DNA of 10,772 nt from the NCBI GenBank assembly GCA_021014945.1, contig MU266860.1, positions 1 through 10,772 on the forward strand, given 5' to 3'. This document shows positions 8,788-10,772 of this stretch, one piece after another. The stretch is from Leucogyrophana mollusca. Lineage: Eukaryota > Basidiomycota > Agaricomycetes > Boletales. The position numbers and the translations under genes were made by a program. The first letter of the stretch is position 1. Every line of letters begins with the position of its first letter. The notes below the pieces were generated by a model. It worked only from the letters and a program-made list of their open reading frames with translations. It had not been told where the DNA came from and searched no databases.

Positions 8788-10772
8788 GACTTCTTGCCCT
8801 CCCGAAACAAGGCACTTAAGAAGTTGCCGCACTTTTATTGGGAGGTATGTCCAAAGTACGATGAAAACGGAAAGTGCAAGCAGGAGATGATACTCGTCGC
8901 GTACGTTTCGCTTAGCCTCATTGGTAGCATATGCAGACTTTCCGAAGTAACGCAATCCGGAATGATCCGGTAAGTCGAGTCCAATCACCCCGTCCACTTC
9001 CACACAACACTCTAACCGTATCTCCCAGCAACACCCCAATGAATGCAGTCGCGGCGCGACCCTCCGCTTCCTCCAAAAAATATCCAAAGACGCCGAGCTC
9101 CTCAAGCTCCTCATCCCCATCTGTCGCTCCTGCCTCGAGCACCGCCACTCCTATGTGACCAAAAACGCCGTCTTCGCCGTTTATACCACCTACCGCAAGT
9201 ACGAACGCCTCATCCCTGACGCCCCCGAGCTCATGCAGACGGTTCTCGCGGCGGATTCGGACGCGACGTACAAACGCAATGCATTCGTCTTCCTCGCGCA
9301 TTGCGCAATGCCAAAGGCAGTGGAGTGGCTGATAAGCATATATGATCAGCTGACAGGGCTTGATGAGCTGCCGCAGATGAGCATAGCTAAGGTTATACGG
9401 CTCGATTGCAAGAATGATACGACATATAGGGTGAGGATTCGTCTCTGACGGGGTAAGCGGACGGGGGACTAATTGCGGTGACCCAGCCCCGGCATATGCG
9501 TTGCATGTCTGAGCTTTTGAACTCGTCCTCCCATGCTGTGAAATACGAGGCGGCCGCGACACTCACGACGCTGACGCAGAATCCGGCTACCGTCAAGGGT
9601 ATGTAGCTTCTTCATGCTGGTATGTACCATCTAACGTTCGATTCTCAGCCTCTTGCTTCGTGAACCTTGTCGTCAAGGAATCGGACAATAACGTCAAGCT
9701 TATCGTCCTGGACCAACTGGATTCGCTGCGTTCAAAGCTCGTGCACGTCCTCGATGAACTCACAATGGACGTTCTGCAAGTTCTGTCGAGGTAATGCGTA
9801 CAGAAATTTTGCTACTCGTCTGCGCCTATCTGAAGTTGTCTCGAAGTGCGGACATGGAAGTCAGGAAGAAAGCTATGAGCATCGTCCTCAGCATGACATC
9901 CAGCAGAAACGTCGAGGAAGTTGCACTCTTCCTCAAGAAACAGCTCTAGAGGACGCAGGAACAAGGCTACGAGAAGGTCTGTTGTCTGCGTATCGAGCAT
10001 CATGTTGTTGCTGATTGGTACAATCTATAGGCCCCCGAATGCAGACAACTCCTGATCCAGACAATCCACGTAATGGCCGTGAAGTTCTCTGAGTCGCAGC
10101 GAGCGTCGTCCACGCCCTCATGGAGTTCCTAGGCGACTCAAACAACCCCTCCGCCCTCGACGTAGGCGCCTTCGTCCGGTTTGTTACCTCTCCCTCCCCC
10201 CACCAACCCCAACTAACAGAGCTCACGCACGCATTCATACAATAAATCAACAGCAAAGTTGTCGAAAAGTCCCCCCACCTCCGCCAAGGGATATATGGCA
10301 AGCTCATCCAGACCCTCTCCGAGATTAAGTCCGGAAAAGTTTACCGCAGCGTCCTGTGGATCCTCGGCGAGTACGCGGAGGACATCGCGGACGTCACGGT
10401 TGCGTTGCAGGAAATCCGCAAGATCCGCAAGATCCTTGGCGAGATACCGATTTTGGCGTCGGAGCAGCGATTGTTGGATGAGGCTGGGGGTGAGGCGGAG
10501 GGCGAGGACAAAGACAAGGCGGAGGCAAAGACAGAGGGCAGTGGCGGTGGACGCCCAAGGGTGTTGGCGGATGGGACGTATGCGGCAGAGACTGCATACA
10601 CAAGCGCGAGCTCTGCGAGGCTCGAGGCTGTGAAAGCGGCCTCGAAGCCGCCGTTGGGGGGTTGGTTGGCTCCAATCTTGCGCAGCGTGGGTAGTTGTGG
10701 TAGTGTTGCTGACGTGCTAGTTTCCTTTTCCTAGCGCTTATCCTCGGTGACTTCTTCACGGGCGCAGTGCTT
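8788..10772 (+). pseudogene. SEC26: Coatomer subunit beta (beta-COP/Sec26), partial and broken
   Basis: Beta-COP is a HEAT-repeat subunit of the COPI coat on Golgi-derived vesicles. Nine exons are visible: 8788-8900, 8948-8969, 9029-9430, 9487-9598, 9649-9790, 9847-9976, 10031-10178, 10254-10660 and 10735-10772 (continuing). Diagnostic blocks: HFYWEVCPKYDENGK, NAIRND, HPNE..RGATLRFLQKI, CLEHRHSYVTKNAVFAVY, HAVKYEAAATLTTLTQNP, LVVKESDNNVKLIVLD, EVALFLKKQL, MEFLGDSNNPSALDV, LSEIKSGKVYRSVLWILGEY, EIPILASEQRLLDE, GGGRPRVLADGTYA, LILGDFFTGAVL. About 505 codons of a usual ~950 are here; the first ~65-70 residues are missing. Defects are TAG at 9947-9949 (where QRTQEQ is expected after KKQL) and a one-base deletion after 10093: exon phases agree at every joint only if one base is added in that exon. 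CYS and SER replace the usual Tyr-Ile in HPNEYIRG. Retained introns rule out a retrocopy. The essential functional gene must lie elsewhere. Confidence 0.95.
10414..10431 (+). repeat. In-frame 9-bp tandem duplication in beta-COP
   Basis: ATCCGCAAG occurs twice in tandem (10414-10422, 10423-10431), giving IRKIRK where beta-COP normally reads EIRKxLGEIP once. A small slippage duplication in a sequence no longer under selection is the simplest reading. Confidence 0.7.

Noticed and set aside
8518..9562. Two long minus-strand frames (8518-9120 and 8918-9562).
   Set aside because: They are antisense to beta-COP and NTPase exons and cross their introns; residues show no family signal.
1..10772. CRISPR array, rRNA or prokaryotic operon structure.
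   Set aside because: No regularly spaced repeats, no rRNA-like conserved blocks and abundant spliceosomal introns; the window is eukaryotic.

Overview
The window looks like nuclear DNA of a filamentous basidiomycete, most likely an agaricomycete. The evidence is many short spliceosomal introns (about 47-75 nt, GT...AG, often with CTAAC/CTGAC branch sites), a coatomer gene of fungal type, and two protein families I know mainly from Agaricomycetes: a DUF6698-like transposon-associated protein and a large P-loop NTPase family. This assignment rests on recognition from memory, not on a search.

Layout, left to right. (1) At 1-307, minus strand, is a fragment of a carnitine/choline O-acyltransferase with a frameshift and a stop. 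A weaker minus-strand stretch near 440-760 may be a relic of the same gene's N-terminus. (2) At 1191-1934, plus strand, is a two-exon basic helix-loop-helix (bHLH) transcription-factor gene that runs off its family pattern in the middle of the bHLH domain. (3) At 1935-3387 there is no gene I can name; it holds an E-box-containing hairpin and a three-copy imperfect tandem repeat. (4) At 3388-4110, plus strand, is a DUF6698-like gene with a CGA-to-TGA type stop and a truncated C-terminus. (5) At 4111-5580 is gene-free, partly AT-rich DNA with a strong 34-bp inverted repeat. (6) At 5634-5789 is an ACCCG-rich low-complexity block with an 18-bp perfect palindrome. (7) At about 5794-8630, plus strand, is a five-exon P-loop NTPase pseudogene with two stops and one frameshift. 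(8) At about 8788-10772, plus strand, are nine exons of coatomer subunit beta (beta-COP/Sec26) lacking the first coding part, with one stop and one frameshift, running off the right edge.

The genes do not form a pathway. The window reads as a gene graveyard: pieces of unrelated host genes (acyltransferase, bHLH factor, beta-COP) lie beside members of repeat-like expanded families. Nearly all are broken, but introns are kept, so they look like DNA-level duplicates rather than retrocopies. For beta-COP, exon phases add up perfectly except at one codon, which places a single-base deletion precisely. The NTPase tail and the beta-COP head share one continuous reading frame (8143-8973), so the junction could encode a chimeric product. 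The least described item is the NTPase family; this copy is dead, but its exon structure is clear enough to guide a search for intact relatives.
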